A DNA stretch of 64,000 nucleotides from Methyloligella sp050110875 (GTDB taxonomy: Bacteria; Pseudomonadota; Alphaproteobacteria; Rhizobiales; Methyloligellaceae), in contig CP188828.1 of assembly GCA_050110875.1 (NCBI GenBank), forward strand, positions 2,294,001-2,358,000. The letters run 5' to 3'. The notes beneath the pieces were generated by a model. It saw nothing but the letters and a program-made list of their open reading frames with translations, did not search any database and was not told the origin of the DNA. Made by a program: the position numbers and the translations under genes. This document shows, piece by piece, positions 28,293 through 37,739 of the stretch (positions are counted from its first letter, which is position 1; each line of letters starts with the position of its first letter).

Positions 28293-29798
28293 ATGGCTTG
28301 GTTTCAAAAGGCATTGTGCGTCTTGTGCGCAGTGGCGCTCGCTCTCGGGCCTGTTCTGCCGGTGCCGCCGGCGATCGCCAATGGGAACCAGTCGCTCATT
28401 CGCGTTTCCGCTGCATCGGTGCCGGCGATCCGACAAGTCGAACTTGGTCTCAACAAGTCCATGGTTGTCGAATTGCCCGTGACGGTACGCGACGTCATGG
28501 TTTCCAATCCGGATAAGATCGATGCCGTGATGCAGACCTCTCGGCGGGCCTATGTCATCGGCAAGGAGCTCGGCGAGGCGAATGTCTTCTTCACCGATCA
28601 GCACGGCAATCAGGTTCTGACCCTCGAACTCAGCATCCAGCGCGATCTCTCGGCCCTGGAAGGTCTTCTCGCCCGTCTCATCCCCGGTTCGGATATTCAG
28701 GTAGAGGCTTTTGGGGGCAATATTCTTCTGACGGGGCATGTGGCGACGCCGATGGATGCCACCCGTGCCAGCCAGATCGCCAACAGCGTGATTGCCTATG
28801 ACCCGGATGCGCCTGCCACGACCACCAGCGCGGGCGTCGGAGCTGCCGGCGTTGGCGCGACGGCTCAGCAGACAAGCATCGGGACCGAGCAGCGCAAGGT
28901 CATCAACATGATCACCGTGGAGGGCGAGGAGCAGGTGCTCCTCAAGGTTTCCATTGTCGAGATGGAGCGCAACACGGCAAAGCAGCTCGGTGTGGATCTG
29001 GAGGCTCTCGTCAATGCCGGCAATTTCCAATTTGCGGCGTTGAGCAATCTTCCCTTCCCGGTGAACCAGGGGCCCATTGCACCCGCGCTCGCAGGCGTCG
29101 GTTGGTCCAGCGGAACAAGTTCTGCAGAAGCCGTGATCCAGGCGCTGGAGCAGAACGGTCTTGTTCATACGCTGGCCGAGCCGAACCTGACCGCGATCTC
29201 CGGCGAGACCGCCAACTTCCTGGCAGGTGGCGAATTCCCGGTCGTCACAGGTGTCGACACCACCACAAACACGGCATCGGTCGAGTTCAAGCAGTTTGGT
29301 GTTGGCCTTGCCTTTACGCCGGTCGTCCTCTCTGAGGGGCGCATCAGCATGAAGATTTCCACCGAAGTCAGCGAGCTTTCTAATGAGGGGGCCGTTTCTC
29401 TGTCTGGGGGCATCGCAATTCCGGCCCTCAAGGTCCGGCGCGCGGAGACGACGGTCGAGCTGGCAAGCGGTGGCTCTCTGGTGATTGCGGGCCTGCTGTC
29501 CGATCAGTCGCGTCAGAGCTTCAGCGGCTACCCTGGTCTCAAAAACCTGCCGATTCTCGGCACGCTCTTTCGCAGCCGTGATTTCCAGAAGAACGAGAGC
29601 GAACTCGTGGTCATGGTCACGCCGTACATCGCGAAGGCCACGTCCAGGAACAAGCTGACTCAGCCCGATCAGGGCTTCGCCTGGTCCAACGACATCGACG
29701 CCAACTTCATGGGCCAGATGAACCGCGTCTATGGCCGCAACCCCGAGGTCGCGCCTTCCGGAGAATTCAATGGCGATGTCGGATTCATCGTCGAGTAG
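28293..29798 (+). CDS. cpaC: Outer-membrane secretin CpaC (Tad pilus)
   Basis: A 501-residue secretin that forms the outer-membrane channel for the Tad pilus. It has a signal sequence (about 1-29), a pilus-assembly N-terminal domain ('VELGLNKSMVVELP'), a BON-like segment ('GNILLTGHVATP') and a C-terminal secretin domain ('VRRAETTVELASGGSLVIAG', 'LPILGTLFRSRDF'). The ATG at 28293 follows GGCAGGGGA; an in-frame ATG at 28254 would add 13 residues before the signal sequence. The gap to cpaB is 44 bp with this start. Confidence 0.95.
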   Translation: MAWFQKALCVLCAVALALGPVLPVPPAIANGNQSLIRVSAASVPAIRQVELGLNKSMVVELPVTVRDVMVSNPDKIDAVMQTSRRAYVIGKELGEANVFFTDQHGNQVLTLELSIQRDLSALEGLLARLIPGSDIQVEAFGGNILLTGHVATPMDATRASQIANSVIAYDPDAPATTTSAGVGAAGVGATAQQTSIGTEQRKVINMITVEGEEQVLLKVSIVEMERNTAKQLGVDLEALVNAGNFQFAALSNLPFPVNQGPIAPALAGVGWSSGTSSAEAVIQALEQNGLVHTLAEPNLTAISGETANFLAGGEFPVVTGVDTTTNTASVEFKQFGVGLAFTPVVLSEGRISMKISTEVSELSNEGAVSLSGGIAIPALKVRRAETTVELASGGSLVIAGLLSDQSRQSFSGYPGLKNLPILGTLFRSRDFQKNESELVVMVTPYIAKATSRNKLTQPDQGFAWSNDIDANFMGQMNRVYGRNPEVAPSGEFNGDVGFIVE

Positions 29799-29804
29799 GA
29801 GAGA

Positions 29805-30572
29805 ATGGAGAACGTAATCATGTCCGGATATTCCAAAGTCCTCCGCCAATCGGCCGCGCCTGGCCGGACGGCTGCCGCTCTCCTCGCCGTGCTTCTGACG
29901 AGCGCTGCGCTGACAGGCTGCAAGAGCGGGCCCCGTTTCGAGGCGCCGTTCATGCTGGCCAATCCCAATGAGCGCCATCCGATCCTGGTCTCCAACTCTC
30001 AGGCACGGCTCGATATCCCCGTCTATGCGGGTTCGTATGGGCTGACCCGCAGCCAGGAATCTCAGCTCTATAGCTTCCTCGCCGATTACGACCGCAGCAA
30101 TGGTTCCCAGCTGGTGATCAAGGCGCCCGTCGGCGGTGACGAGCGCGCCACCCGGGCTGTCTTCGGCGATGTGAAGCGCATCCTGCGCAGCCGCGGCTTC
30201 ACGCAGAACATGGTGGTGCTGGAGAGCTATTCTCCTGGCTATAAATCGACTCAGGCGATCCGTCTCACTTACGATCGCTTCGTGGCGGAAGGCCCGACCT
30301 GTCCCGACTGGTCGGAGAATCTAGCTTGGGATCCTAACAACATGCCCTACCCCAACATGGGCTGCGCTACGCAACGGAACCTGGCCGCTCAGGTCGCCAA
30401 CCCACGCCACCTCGTCCAGCCGGCGGACGAGACACCACGCGCCAGCGAGCGCCGCGACACGATCTGGGGCAAATATGTCGAGGGTCAGCCGACAGGTGCC
30501 GAATGGAGACCTGAGGCAATTCCTGAGCGTACCGAAAGTAGAAGTGCAGGAGGAGGCGGTGGCAGTGAGTGA
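29805..30572 (+). CDS. cpaD: Tad pilus lipoprotein CpaD
   Basis: A 255-residue lipoprotein: the signal sequence ends in the lipobox 'LTGC' (Cys about 39). The CpaD domain follows ('NERHPILVS', 'DYDRSNGSQLVIKAP') and a Cys-containing C-terminal part ('GPTCPDWSENLAWDPNN'). It is thought to stabilise the secretin at the outer membrane. Start at ATG 29805, 6 bp after cpaC; a second ATG is six codons in. The 3' end overlaps the preferred cpaE start by 8 bp. A Gly-rich tail (AGGGGGSE) is a by-product of the embedded cpaE ribosome binding site. Confidence 0.92.
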   Translation: MENVIMSGYSKVLRQSAAPGRTAAALLAVLLTSAALTGCKSGPRFEAPFMLANPNERHPILVSNSQARLDIPVYAGSYGLTRSQESQLYSFLADYDRSNGSQLVIKAPVGGDERATRAVFGDVKRILRSRGFTQNMVVLESYSPGYKSTQAIRLTYDRFVAEGPTCPDWSENLAWDPNNMPYPNMGCATQRNLAAQVANPRHLVQPADETPRASERRDTIWGKYVEGQPTGAEWRPEAIPERTESRSAGGGGGSE

Positions 30573-31860
30573 TGCTGCATACTCCATCGAACCGGATGAG
30601 GAAGAGGGTGCAGCGGCGAACGAGCCTCAGCAGGTTAGCGCGATCCGCGCTCGTCCGGTCCCGAGGATCAATATCCAGGCCTTCTGCGACGATCAGGACA
30701 CCGCCGCGACGATCCAGCACGCGAGCGAGGACCGCCGGCTCGCGAAGACCCATGTCAATGTGCGCATGGGTGGCGTCGAAGCGGCTGTCACCTTCTTTCG
30801 GGGCAGCTCCACGCCGAACCTGATCATCATCGAGTCCTTCCTGAAAGGGGAGGAGCTGCTGGCCGATCTGGACCGGTTGGCCGAGGTTTGCGATCCGGGT
30901 ACGAAGGTGATCGCCATCGGTCACGTCAACGACGTGACGCTCTATCGCGAGCTGATGAAGCGTGGTGTCAGCGAATATATCGTCGCGCCCACCACCGTAC
31001 CGCAGATCATCGAGAGCATCTCCGATATCTACACCAACCCGGAGAGCGACCCCGTCGGTCAGGTCGTTGCCTTCATCGGCGCCAAGGGCGGGGCAGGCTC
31101 GAGCACGGTCTGCCACAACACGGCCTTCGCCATCGCAGCCGATCTGCAGGACGAGGCCGTCATCGTCGATCTGGACCTTCCTTTCGGAACCGCCGGTCTC
31201 GACTTCAATCAGGATCCTCTACAGGGCGTTGCCGAGGCTCTTGCTTCGCCGGAGCGCATGGATGAGGTTCTGCTCGACCGCCTTCTGTCCCGTTGCTCCG
31301 ATCATCTCAGCCTGTTCGCGGCTCCCGGCACCCTGGACCGGACACATGATGTGGAAGCTGCGTCCTGCGAGACGGTGCTCGATACGGTTCGCGCCAATGT
31401 GCCCTGGGTTGCCATCGACGTCCCGCATATTTGGACCGATTGGGCCCAGCAAGTGGTGATGAGCGCCGATCACGTGGTGCTGACCGCCGTCCCCGATCTC
31501 GCGAATCTGCGCAACGCCAAGAATATCGTCGATCAGCTCAAGGCGAAGCGGGTGAACGATCGCCCGCCCTACCTGGTCTTGAACCAGGTCGGGATTCCGA
31601 AGCGTCCCGAGATATCGACGAAGGATTTTGCCGGCGCCCTCGAGCTGGATCCTGTCGTGGTCATCGATTTCGATGCGCCGCTTTTCGGAACGGCCGCAAA
31701 CAACGGACAGATGATCGAGGAGGTCTCGGAAAGCTCCAAAGCCGCGGAGCAGTTCCGCACCCTTGCCTACAAGCTCACCGACCGAGCCGAGAGCAAGCGC
31801 GAAAATTCCTCGATCCTCGGATCCCTCCTGACGAGCTTGGGTCTCAATAAGAGCGCGTAA
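30565..31860 (+). CDS. cpaE: Tad pilus localisation ATPase CpaE
   Basis: A 431-residue MinD/ParA-like ATPase that positions the Tad machine. A receiver-like N-terminal domain (about 35-150) without the phosphoacceptor pattern precedes the ATPase domain with the deviant Walker motif 'GAKGGAGSST' near residue 174 and 'VIVDLDLPFG'. I use the GTG at 30565 with GGAGGAGG upstream; the open frame extends back to 30475 within cpaD, so earlier starts are possible. Overlap with cpaD suggests coupled translation. Confidence 0.92.
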   Translation: MSDAAYSIEPDEEEGAAANEPQQVSAIRARPVPRINIQAFCDDQDTAATIQHASEDRRLAKTHVNVRMGGVEAAVTFFRGSSTPNLIIIESFLKGEELLADLDRLAEVCDPGTKVIAIGHVNDVTLYRELMKRGVSEYIVAPTTVPQIIESISDIYTNPESDPVGQVVAFIGAKGGAGSSTVCHNTAFAIAADLQDEAVIVDLDLPFGTAGLDFNQDPLQGVAEALASPERMDEVLLDRLLSRCSDHLSLFAAPGTLDRTHDVEAASCETVLDTVRANVPWVAIDVPHIWTDWAQQVVMSADHVVLTAVPDLANLRNAKNIVDQLKAKRVNDRPPYLVLNQVGIPKRPEISTKDFAGALELDPVVVIDFDAPLFGTAANNGQMIEEVSESSKAAEQFRTLAYKLTDRAESKRENSSILGSLLTSLGLNKSA

Positions 31861-31862
31861 CG

Positions 31863-33431
31863 ATGTTCGGTAAGCGGGGAGTCCAAAAAAAGAGTCCGGT
31901 GCCCTCGCGCCCAGAGGAGCAGAAAAAGCCGGCCCGGCCGTCAACGCCTGAGACGCCTCAGACCCATGAGGTGCCTCAGACGGCGGAGACGGTGGAGCCG
32001 CGCGCCGGAGCAGCACCGGAGCCCTCCGCGCAGGCGCCGGAGTCCGCGGATGCGCCGCTTGATGATATCAAGCCGAAGCAGTCGAAACGCGCTTCGGATA
32101 AGCCGAGCCGCAATCGCTCGGAAGACTATTACGACGTCAAGACGACTGTCTTCACCGCCCTGATCGACACCATCGATCTGACTCAGCTTGCGCGTCTCGA
32201 CCCGGATGTCGCTCGCGAGGAGATCCGCGATATCGTCAGCGAGATCGTCGCCATCAAGAATGTGGTGATGTCGATCGCCGAGCAGGAAGAGCTGCTCGAG
32301 GATATCTGCAACGACGTTCTCGGTTACGGACCGCTGGAGCCGCTGCTCGCCCGCGACGACATTGCCGACATCATGGTCAATGGCGCCGATACCACTTACA
32401 TCGAAGTGGACGGCAAGGTGGAGCCGGCCTCCATCCGGTTTGCCGACAACGGTCAGCTGATGAATATCTGCCAGCGGATCGTGAGTCAGGTCGGCCGCCG
32501 AGTGGACGAATCGAGCCCGATCTGCGACGCCCGTCTTCCCGATGGCAGCCGCGTGAACGTGATCGCGCCGCCGCTTGCGATCGACGGACCGACACTGACC
32601 ATTCGTAAGTTCAAGCGGGATCGTCTCACGCTCGATCAGCTCGTCCGCTATGGCTCCATCAGTCCGGAAGGCCGGACGCTGCTGGCCATCATCGGCAGGG
32701 TCCGCTGCAACGTCATCATCTCCGGCGGTACCGGTTCCGGTAAGACGACCCTACTCAACTGCCTCACCGCCTATATCGACCCTGACGAGCGTGTCATCAC
32801 CTGCGAGGACTCTGCGGAGCTTCAGCTCCAGCAGCCGCATGTCGTGCGCCTCGAGACACGGCCGCCGAACCTCGAAGGCGAGGGTGAGGTGACCATGCGC
32901 GATCTCGTCAAGAACTGTCTGCGCATGCGTCCCGATCGGATCATCGTGGGCGAGGTGCGTGGCCCGGAGGCGTTCGATCTGCTCCAGGCCATGAACACCG
33001 GCCACGACGGCTCCATGGGCACGCTCCATTCCAACTCCCCGCGCGAATGCATCTCGCGTTTGGAGAGCATGATCCTCATGGGTGGCTATAACCTGCCGCC
33101 CCATACCATCCGGGAGATGATCGTCGGTTCGGTGGATCTCATCGTGCAGGCCGCCCGCATGCGCGATGGCTCGCGCAAGATCACCCGCATCACCGAGGTG
33201 ATCGGTCTGGAAGGCGACGTGGTCACGCTCCAGGATCTCTACGTCTTCGATATCGAAGGCGAGGACGCGAACGGCCGGATTGTCGGCCGCCATCGGACAA
33301 CGGGCATCGCGCGACCGGCCTTCTATGAGCGCGCCCGCTACTACAATGAGGAAAAGCGTCTGTCCGAGGCGCTCTCGGCGGGCGAAGTTCTGGACGAGAG
33401 CGGGCGTCCATTAGGAGAGCACGTTGGTTAG
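31863..33431 (+). CDS. cpaF: Tad secretion ATPase CpaF/TadA
   Basis: A 522-residue hexameric ATPase that powers Flp pilus extension and retraction. After a Pro/Glu-rich low-complexity N-terminal stretch (about 1-85) comes the T2SE-type ATPase: Walker A 'GGTGSGKTT' at about 288, Walker B region 'DRIIVGEVRGPEAFDLLQAM' and a His box 'GHDGSMGTLHSNSP'. The ATG lies 2 bp after the cpaE stop, and the 3' end overlaps tadB by 8 bp. Confidence 0.97.
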   Translation: MFGKRGVQKKSPVPSRPEEQKKPARPSTPETPQTHEVPQTAETVEPRAGAAPEPSAQAPESADAPLDDIKPKQSKRASDKPSRNRSEDYYDVKTTVFTALIDTIDLTQLARLDPDVAREEIRDIVSEIVAIKNVVMSIAEQEELLEDICNDVLGYGPLEPLLARDDIADIMVNGADTTYIEVDGKVEPASIRFADNGQLMNICQRIVSQVGRRVDESSPICDARLPDGSRVNVIAPPLAIDGPTLTIRKFKRDRLTLDQLVRYGSISPEGRTLLAIIGRVRCNVIISGGTGSGKTTLLNCLTAYIDPDERVITCEDSAELQLQQPHVVRLETRPPNLEGEGEVTMRDLVKNCLRMRPDRIIVGEVRGPEAFDLLQAMNTGHDGSMGTLHSNSPRECISRLESMILMGGYNLPPHTIREMIVGSVDLIVQAARMRDGSRKITRITEVIGLEGDVVTLQDLYVFDIEGEDANGRIVGRHRTTGIARPAFYERARYYNEEKRLSEALSAGEVLDESGRPLGEHVG

Positions 33432-34413
33432 CCCGGAGCTCTTCCAGACCGCGATCATCTTCATGGTCGCGCTCGCCGTAGGCATCTTTGCTTACGTGCT
33501 CATAGCGCCTTACTTCACCGATCGTCAGGCGAGCAAGCGGCTCGCATCGGCCTCGCAAGGGGCTGTCAGCAGGAGTCTGCAGAACACGGCCAAGCATCCG
33601 ATGCATATGCGCCGCAAGCAGGTGCAGGATACCGTCAAGGAGCTTGAGGCGCGGCACAAGGCGAGCAAGCGTGTCAATCTGCGAACCAAGCTTCAGCGCG
33701 CAGGCTTCAACATCAAGCCGCGAACCTATCACCTGATTAGCGTTCTGGTCGGCTTCATCGGATTTTTCATCCTGGTATTCACCGGCTCACCCATGTGGGT
33801 GGGTTTGCTTGCCGGCTTCGCGGCAGCTGTATGGCTGCCGCGCTTCGTTCTGAACAAGGCCGCCTCGCGCCGCCAAAACAAATTTTTGATCGAGTTCGCC
33901 AATGCGATCGACATCATCGTGCGCGGCGTGAAGACGGGTCTACCTTTGGGCGACTGTCTCCAGATCATTGCCAACGAGGCGCCCGAGCCGGTCAAAAGCG
34001 CATTCGTCGATCTCGTCGAGCAGCAGAGGATCGGTATTCCGCTGCCCCAAGCCTTTGAGCGCATGTACGACCGCATGCCGCTCCAGGAGGTGAATTTCTT
34101 CTCCATCGTGATCGCCATTCAGGCTCAGACCGGCGGCAATTTGGCTGAAGCTCTCTCCAACCTCTCGCAGGTCCTGCGGTCCCGGCAGCAGCTCCATGCC
34201 AAGGTCAAGACCTACAGTGCCGAGGCGAAGGCATCCGCCATGATCATCGGCGCGCTGCCCCTGGTCGTCATGCTGGCCATCTATTTCATATCGCCCGAAT
34301 ATATCGGACTGCTGTTCACCGACAGTATCGGCAATATCCTTCTTGGCATCAGCGCGACATGGATGCTCTTGGGCGTCCTCGTCATGCGCAAGATGATCAA
34401 CTTCGATTTCTGA
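33424..34413 (+). CDS. tadB: Tad inner-membrane platform protein TadB
   Basis: A 329-residue inner-membrane protein of the type II secretion GspF family. It has an N-terminal helix, a cytoplasmic region and the GspF domain ('FANAIDIIVRGVKTGLPLGD', 'QTGGNLAEALSNLSQVLR'), ending with two membrane helices. It pairs with TadC as the pilus platform. The start appears to be TTG at 33424, with AGGAGAG upstream, overlapping the cpaF stop. Confidence 0.94.
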   Translation: MVSPELFQTAIIFMVALAVGIFAYVLIAPYFTDRQASKRLASASQGAVSRSLQNTAKHPMHMRRKQVQDTVKELEARHKASKRVNLRTKLQRAGFNIKPRTYHLISVLVGFIGFFILVFTGSPMWVGLLAGFAAAVWLPRFVLNKAASRRQNKFLIEFANAIDIIVRGVKTGLPLGDCLQIIANEAPEPVKSAFVDLVEQQRIGIPLPQAFERMYDRMPLQEVNFFSIVIAIQAQTGGNLAEALSNLSQVLRSRQQLHAKVKTYSAEAKASAMIIGALPLVVMLAIYFISPEYIGLLFTDSIGNILLGISATWMLLGVLVMRKMINFDF

Positions 34414-34415
34414 TC

Positions 34416-35387
34416 ATGCAGTATCTCGAGCTCCTCACAGACCCGCAGACCGTGATCATGCTTCTGGTCGCCATCGCCGCCTTCGCGACGGTAGCCACGT
34501 TGATCATGCCGTTTCTGGCCGGCGATCCTCTTGAGTCCCGGATGAAATACGTCGCCGGAGAGCGGGAGCGTTTGCGCGCCGAACGCATGGCCGAACTGGC
34601 CGAACGGCAACGCGATGCGCGGCTTCGCAAGGATCCGCGGACCTTCATGAAGCGGGTAGTCGATCGGCTGAACCTGCGCAAGGCGCTGGAGACCGACGAG
34701 ACGCGCGAGCGGCTGAAGATGGCCGGTCTGCGCGGCCAAGCCCCCGTCATCGCCTTCCTGTTCTTCCGCGCGGTGCTCCCCCTCGCAATGTTCGGCGTTG
34801 CCGCGTTCTATCTTTTCGTCGTGTCGCCCTTCGAGCTCAGCGGGTTGATGAAGCTCTGTCTCGCCATCGGTGCCGCCTATCTCGGTTTTTATCTGCCCAA
34901 CATTTTCATCACCAATCTGATCCAGAAGCGGCAGAAATCGATCCGGCAGGCCTTTCCGGACGCCCTCGATCTTCTCCTGATCTGCGTCCAGGCCGGTATG
35001 TCCATCGAAGCGGCGATGAACAAGGTGTCCCACGAGATCGGCACCCAGTCGCTCGAGCTCGCCGAGGAGTTCGCCCTGACCACCGCCGAGCTCTCCTATC
35101 TGCCAGAGCGCCGTCAGGCATACGAAAATCTCGGCAAGCGGACCGGCGTGCCGGCGGTAAAGGCCGTAGGCACCAGCCTTCTACAGGCGGAGCGCTACGG
35201 CACGGGCCTTGGTCAGGCCTTGCGTGTCATGGCCAAGGAAAGCCGCGATGGGCGCATGTCGGAAGCCGAGAAGAAAGCCGCCGCGCTGCCGCCGAAGCTG
35301 ACCGTGCCGATGATCCTGTTTTTCCTGCCTGTGCTCTTCGTGGTGATTCTCGGCCCGGCCGTCATCAAGGTGATGGAGACTTTCTAG
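34416..35387 (+). CDS. tadC: Tad inner-membrane platform protein TadC
   Basis: A 323-residue GspF-family membrane protein ('QAFPDALDLLLICVQAGMS', 'LLQAERYGTGLGQALRVMA'), partner of TadB. I use the ATG at 34416, 2 bp after the tadB stop; no clear Shine-Dalgarno is present, which suggests translational coupling. It closes the rightward Tad operon. Downstream, tadD converges on it across 161 bp. Confidence 0.93.
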   Translation: MQYLELLTDPQTVIMLLVAIAAFATVATLIMPFLAGDPLESRMKYVAGERERLRAERMAELAERQRDARLRKDPRTFMKRVVDRLNLRKALETDETRERLKMAGLRGQAPVIAFLFFRAVLPLAMFGVAAFYLFVVSPFELSGLMKLCLAIGAAYLGFYLPNIFITNLIQKRQKSIRQAFPDALDLLLICVQAGMSIEAAMNKVSHEIGTQSLELAEEFALTTAELSYLPERRQAYENLGKRTGVPAVKAVGTSLLQAERYGTGLGQALRVMAKESRDGRMSEAEKKAAALPPKLTVPMILFFLPVLFVVILGPAVIKVMETF

Positions 35388-35496
35388 GCCATTGCGCCCC
35401 ATCGATCCTCCGATCCCGCTCCATCATCTCTGAGGGCTCGTCTCGTCTTTGGCGCGCCCAGCCGATACCGGCCGGGAGATCGACACCGGCTTAGAA

Positions 35497-35521
35497 AAAC
35501 GGCGCCCAAAGGACGCCGTTT
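35497..35521 (-). terminator. Terminator after tadD
   Basis: Read leftward, an AAACGGCG/CGCCGTTT stem with an inner GC extension is followed by TTTTT. It lies 28 bp beyond the tadD stop and may also help stop rightward read-through from tadC. Confidence 0.8.
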
Positions 35522-35548
35522 CCAAATTCCGATAGCAATGGATAGGGT

Positions 35549-36802
35549 TTAGTCGAAATCCGACCGCAATAGGCTGGCTGCTGCGGTGGGATCGGCCGGC
35601 TCCGGCGATGCTTGAGCAACCGCCGTCTGGGGAGGCGTGCTTTTCTTGGCGACCGTTGTGGAGTGCTTGGCCTTCGGATCGTAGCGCTGGGCGATCGCCG
35701 GCCGTTCGACGGATGCCGGTATGGCGATGTTCCGTGAGGCGGCGGGCTGCGTCGCTTGCGTGGGACTCTTCCGGGCAGTGCTTGATCCGGAGCTCTGCGC
35801 CTCTTCGGCCTCGACCGCGGCCCGATAAGGCGCCGAACGCGGGCTTTGGGGCAATTGACCGGCAGGCTGCGCGGGCGCATTGCCGGCCGGCGTGTTTGAT
35901 GCCGCCATGCGGACGGGCTGGGTGGTTGCCTGGGCATGGCCATGAGGGCCGAAGGGACCGTAGTCTTGCGCAGGCGGTGATGGCACCGGCTCGGGCTCGA
36001 CTGCGGCGACCTGGGTCGGCTTGTTCAGCATCTTCCGCAGATAGGCGATGTTCTGATTCGCCTCCTGCGTGCTGCTTCCCGCCGCCGCGACCTGTTTGGC
36101 CTCGCCGAACTTGCCTTGCAGACCGAGCACTAGGGCCAGGTTCTGACGGATGCGCTTGTCGTTCGAGCCGCTCGCCACGGCCTTCTTGAGCAGCGTCTCC
36201 GACTCCTTGGCTTTGCCGTCCAGCGCATAGGAGAGGGCGAGATTGTTGGTGACGGAAACCGACTTGGGGTTCTGGCGTAAGGCTGCCTGGAAATACCGTT
36301 GGGCATCGGCATGCTTCCCCTGCTTGGCGAGGAGCGTGCCTTGTGCCGAGAGGGTCCGCCAATCGGTGATGCCTTCCTTCTGAGCCACGGTCAGCGATCG
36401 CTGTGCGAGATCGGTGCGGCCGAGTTCTAAGGCGACCCGGCCGAGTTGGGACGCGATCTCTCCGTTGCTGGGGTTCGCCTGGAATCCGTTCTTCAGAACG
36501 GTCATCGCCTGTTGTTTGTTGCCCGTGGCTTTCAACGCGTGGGCATAGCCCAGCACCATCCTCGGATCTTGTGGTTTTCGTGCATAGGCGGCGGCCCATT
36601 GGCCGACCTTCGCCCGGTTCGATTGATCCCCTGTCAGGGCTGCCGCATTCGCAGTTGCCAGAGGATTCCCGTTCGCACCGAAAAGCTGATTGCCGCCGGT
36701 CTTGTTACAGCCCCCGAGCAGGGCTGCGGTGGCCGTCGTCAGGATCAAGACCCTGAAGAAGGAACGCCGGGAGCCGTTGGTCTCAGAAAAAACGGGGAAC
36801 AT
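35549..36802 (-). CDS. tadD: Tad pilus TPR lipoprotein TadD
   Basis: A 417-residue lipoprotein with lipobox 'LLGGC' (Cys about 32) and tetratricopeptide repeats over about residues 60-250 ('MVLGYAHALKATGNKQQAM', 'AQRYFQAALRQNP'). The C-terminal third is a Pro/Ala/Ser-rich, low-complexity region of about 150 residues without repeats. TadD likely aids secretin assembly, like other TPR pilotins. The ATG at 36802 has GAGG 8 nt upstream. It is on the strand opposite to tadC. Confidence 0.88.
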   Translation of the reverse strand: MFPVFSETNGSRRSFFRVLILTTATAALLGGCNKTGGNQLFGANGNPLATANAAALTGDQSNRAKVGQWAAAYARKPQDPRMVLGYAHALKATGNKQQAMTVLKNGFQANPSNGEIASQLGRVALELGRTDLAQRSLTVAQKEGITDWRTLSAQGTLLAKQGKHADAQRYFQAALRQNPKSVSVTNNLALSYALDGKAKESETLLKKAVASGSNDKRIRQNLALVLGLQGKFGEAKQVAAAGSSTQEANQNIAYLRKMLNKPTQVAAVEPEPVPSPPAQDYGPFGPHGHAQATTQPVRMAASNTPAGNAPAQPAGQLPQSPRSAPYRAAVEAEEAQSSGSSTARKSPTQATQPAASRNIAIPASVERPAIAQRYDPKAKHSTTVAKKSTPPQTAVAQASPEPADPTAAASLLRSDFD

Positions 36803-36961
36803 GCACAAACCTCGCGAGCGGCCGTATCCCAGGCCGCTTTACTGCATTCGATCCCGTTACTTTCTGATACACGCGTCAAAAAAGAATTAACCATAAGCGC
36901 TTGGAAAGGCTGGAAAAGTTAATCGCCGTTAAGGAGTTCGGCAGGCGCTGAGCGGTTCCGC

Positions 36962-37639
36962 TCAAGCCCCTTCCGGGTAACGTTCCGCCATTTCGGTTTC
37001 TGCCCCGCGCAGCCATTCGGCCATTTCGGGCATTGCCAGAAGCGCCGCGCCGTAGTCGGCCGCGCGCCCGTCGTCGCCGAATTGCGAGAGGTCCACCCGG
37101 AAGGTTTTGAATCGTGTCGCGACGGGAGCGTACATGGCATCGGCGATGGAGAACCGGCCGAAGAGATAGGGGCCGTGATCATCGTGCCGCGCGCGCGCGC
37201 CACGCCAGATTGCCACGACCCGCGAGATATTGTGCTGCAAAGCATCCGTGATCTCTGGCGTCGGCAGCGTGCTGACCAGATCCATCGGCATGTCGTTGCG
37301 GAGGGCTTGAAATCCGGCATGCATCTCCGCCGAGACCGCGCGCGCTTCCGCCCGGGCCTGCTCGTCCTCGGGCCACCACCCGGCATCCGGATGACGCTCG
37401 GCGAGAAATTCGAGAATGGCGAGAGAATCCCAGACGAGAAACCCGTCCGTCTTCAAGGCCGGCACCTTGCCTGAGGGCGAATGGTCCAGGATAGACTCCT
37501 TGGTCTCAAGCCCCCGGCGCAGGACGATATATTCCTCCTCGAAGGGAATCCCGAAATGCTTCATGGCCAGCCAAGGGCGCAAGCTCCACGAGGAATAATT
37601 CTTGTCTCCGATCACCAGCCTGTAGCCATGTTCAACCAT
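36962..37639 (-). CDS. Glutathione S-transferase family protein
   Basis: A 225-residue cytosolic protein with an N-terminal thioredoxin-like GST domain ('NYSSWSLRPWLAM', 'GKVPAL', 'WDSLAILEFLAE') and an all-helical C-terminal domain. The SxW start of the first domain and the 'PSGKVPALK' loop bind glutathione in this class. The substrate cannot be predicted. The gene diverges from the aminopeptidase gene across about 100 bp. Confidence 0.92.
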   Translation of the reverse strand: MVEHGYRLVIGDKNYSSWSLRPWLAMKHFGIPFEEEYIVLRRGLETKESILDHSPSGKVPALKTDGFLVWDSLAILEFLAERHPDAGWWPEDEQARAEARAVSAEMHAGFQALRNDMPMDLVSTLPTPEITDALQHNISRVVAIWRGARARHDDHGPYLFGRFSIADAMYAPVATRFKTFRVDLSQFGDDGRAADYGAALLAMPEMAEWLRGAETEMAERYPEGA

Positions 37640-37739
37640 ACTTTCCCTCCGCCACTTTTGTCGCCGCCATTGTCATAGCCGCAATGCCCTGCCATTAATG
37701 CGGCGCGCGCACAAGAACGCCCACTACGCCCCGGAATCA

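Noticed and set aside
28227..29978. 583-codon leftward open frame opposite cpaC
   Set aside because: Antisense shadow of cpaC; no motifs and no ribosome binding site.
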